This document shows, in pieces, positions 63,307 to 64,000 of a DNA stretch of 64,000 nucleotides. Each line of letters begins with the position of its first letter. Within the stretch, counting starts at the first letter, position 1. The notes beneath the pieces were generated by a model that ran no database searches, had not been told where the DNA came from, and worked only from the letters and a program-made list of their open reading frames with translations. This DNA comes from Collimonas pratensis. GTDB lineage: Bacteria; Pseudomonadota; Gammaproteobacteria; Burkholderiales; Burkholderiaceae_D. The DNA lies in assembly GCF_001584185.1 (NCBI RefSeq), contig NZ_CP013234.1, positions 3,286,001 through 3,350,000 on the forward strand, written 5' to 3'. The position numbers and the translations under genes are program-made.

Positions 63307-63726
63307 GGGGTAACTCCTGATGTTGTTACCGCCGCTGCGCTGCGCCAAACGACCGCTATGAATCACCAAACAGCGCCCAAACGGCGTTGATTTGACGGTT
63401 TATCAGTCTTTTTGGGACGAAATGGAAGGTGGTATGCGCTACGGCGGAGTAAATTGGGCTAAACCCTGCAATTATAGCCGACAACCACCTGCCCGGCAAT
63501 CTGAACCGATGCCATGACCAGGGTTTTTGTATAAATAATTACGTAAAACGATTGCCGTTGATGCGGCGACAACAAACCTGACAATCGAAGCCCATCAATT
63601 TCTGCCAAACCGCCAAATCTGCCAATAATTGTCAGCTTGCCGGTTTGGCATTCAAACACCTACACAGTTGCAGAACGCCAGGGCCGCGGCCCGACCTCTC
63701 CGCAACTGCATTTTCATGGCTCAGCC
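63307..63726. other. Leader region upstream of carA with one inverted repeat
   Basis: These 420 bases have no supported gene. TGCCAAACCG (63603-63612) and CGGTTTGGCA (63641-63650) form a 10-base inverted repeat with a 28-base spacer. The carA promoter should lie here, and the repeat is also downstream of the GlcG-like gene. Confidence 0.45.
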
Positions 63727-63999
63727 TTACGCGCCCAGAGCGGCAATGCCAGCCTTGGCAATCTGCACGTCTTCAGTCGACTTCACGCCGGATACGCCGA
63801 CCGCGCCCAGGTACTCGCCACCCACCACGATTGGCACGCCGCCTTCGAGCAGGCCTTCCAGATTTGGTGCGGTAATGAACGAAAAACGTCCATTATTGAT
63901 CATGTCTTCGTAAATCTTCGATTCGCGCTGACCCAGAGCGGAGGTCTTGGCCTTGGCCGGCGAAATGTGAGCCGAAATCGGCGCTGCGCCGTCCATGCG
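63727..63999 (-). CDS. GlcG/HbpS-family protein, C-terminal part
   Basis: The frame is open to the right edge, so the N-terminus lies outside the window; about 90 residues are visible. The fragment RMDGAAPISAHISPAKAKTS followed by IPIVVGG-like VPIVVGGEYLGAVGVSG and DVQIAKAGIAAL is typical of the GlcG/HbpS (DUF336) family, small proteins that bind haem or serve in glycolate utilisation and redox sensing. The role here is unknown. Confidence 0.85.
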   Translation of the reverse strand, partial: RMDGAAPISAHISPAKAKTSALGQRESKIYEDMINNGRFSFITAPNLEGLLEGGVPIVVGGEYLGAVGVSGVKSTEDVQIAKAGIAALGA

Positions 64000-64000
64000 C

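Overview
The window is a stretch of chromosome from a GC-rich betaproteobacterium of the order Burkholderiales, most likely family Oxalobacteraceae (Collimonas/Herbaspirillum-like). This placement is inference from gene content and order: carAB-greA-DUF4149-yhbY/rlmE-ftsH-folP-glmM, rpsF-priB-rpsR-rplI-dnaB, a lexA gene with CTGT-N8-ACAG operators, a two-gene arnA, and DUF4148 and DUF4149 proteins. Nearly all genes are housekeeping or envelope functions. There is no prophage, no CRISPR array and no intact insertion sequence.

Layout. 1-1.8 kb: the end of hpnE (hopanoid/squalene pathway) and an FMN-dependent alpha-hydroxy-acid dehydrogenase. 1.9-4.6 kb: a small AT-rich foreign island holding an alpha/beta hydrolase and an O-methyltransferase. 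It is bracketed by two decayed IS4-type transposase fragments that point away from the cargo, and it also holds the remains of an AraC/GlxA regulator. 4.6-10.1 kb: a periplasmic ankyrin protein, tatD, rph (sandwiched between two palindromic GTAGGGTGGGCAC repeats), a PP2C phosphatase and Ser/Thr kinase pair, and divergent yicC. 10.3-15 kb: an OprD-like porin, an LprI-like secreted protein, hom and alaA.

15.4-23.2 kb: a one-way cluster for 4-amino-4-deoxy-L-arabinose (Ara4N) modification of lipid A. Its order is Mth938-like gene, arnT, arnE-like, arnB, arnC, arnA formyltransferase, arnA decarboxylase, arnD. ArnA is split into two proteins and a strong hairpin sits before arnD. 23.2-27.4 kb: a Bcp peroxiredoxin, a 163-bp MITE-like inverted repeat, a PIN-PhoH ATPase, a metallophosphoesterase and a DUF4148 protein. 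27.5-32.7 kb: an SsuABC/TauABC-type ABC importer, divergent from a TctD-like response regulator whose partner histidine kinase is broken by a one-base frameshift. 32.7-37.9 kb: a MarR-EmrA-EmrB-type tripartite efflux operon with a perfect palindromic operator.

38-44.8 kb: a low-affinity phosphate transporter with its DUF47 partner, dnaB, the rpsF-priB-rpsR-rplI ribosomal operon, lexA and trmJ. 45-49.5 kb: suhB, a glyoxalase-fold protein, an RhlE-type RNA helicase, an unrecognised six-cysteine secreted protein, and tRNA-Arg(UCU) and tRNA-Pro(UGG). 49.8-64 kb: phoR-phoB placed directly beside glmM without pst genes, then folP, ftsH, rlmE/yhbY, a DUF4149 protein, greA, carB, carA and the end of a GlcG/HbpS-type gene.

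I do not see a convincing wholly new multi-gene system. The points most worth a second look are the IS4-flanked island, the dispersed palindromic elements, the frameshifted sensor kinase, the MarR operator, the kinase/phosphatase pair and the unrecognised secreted protein.
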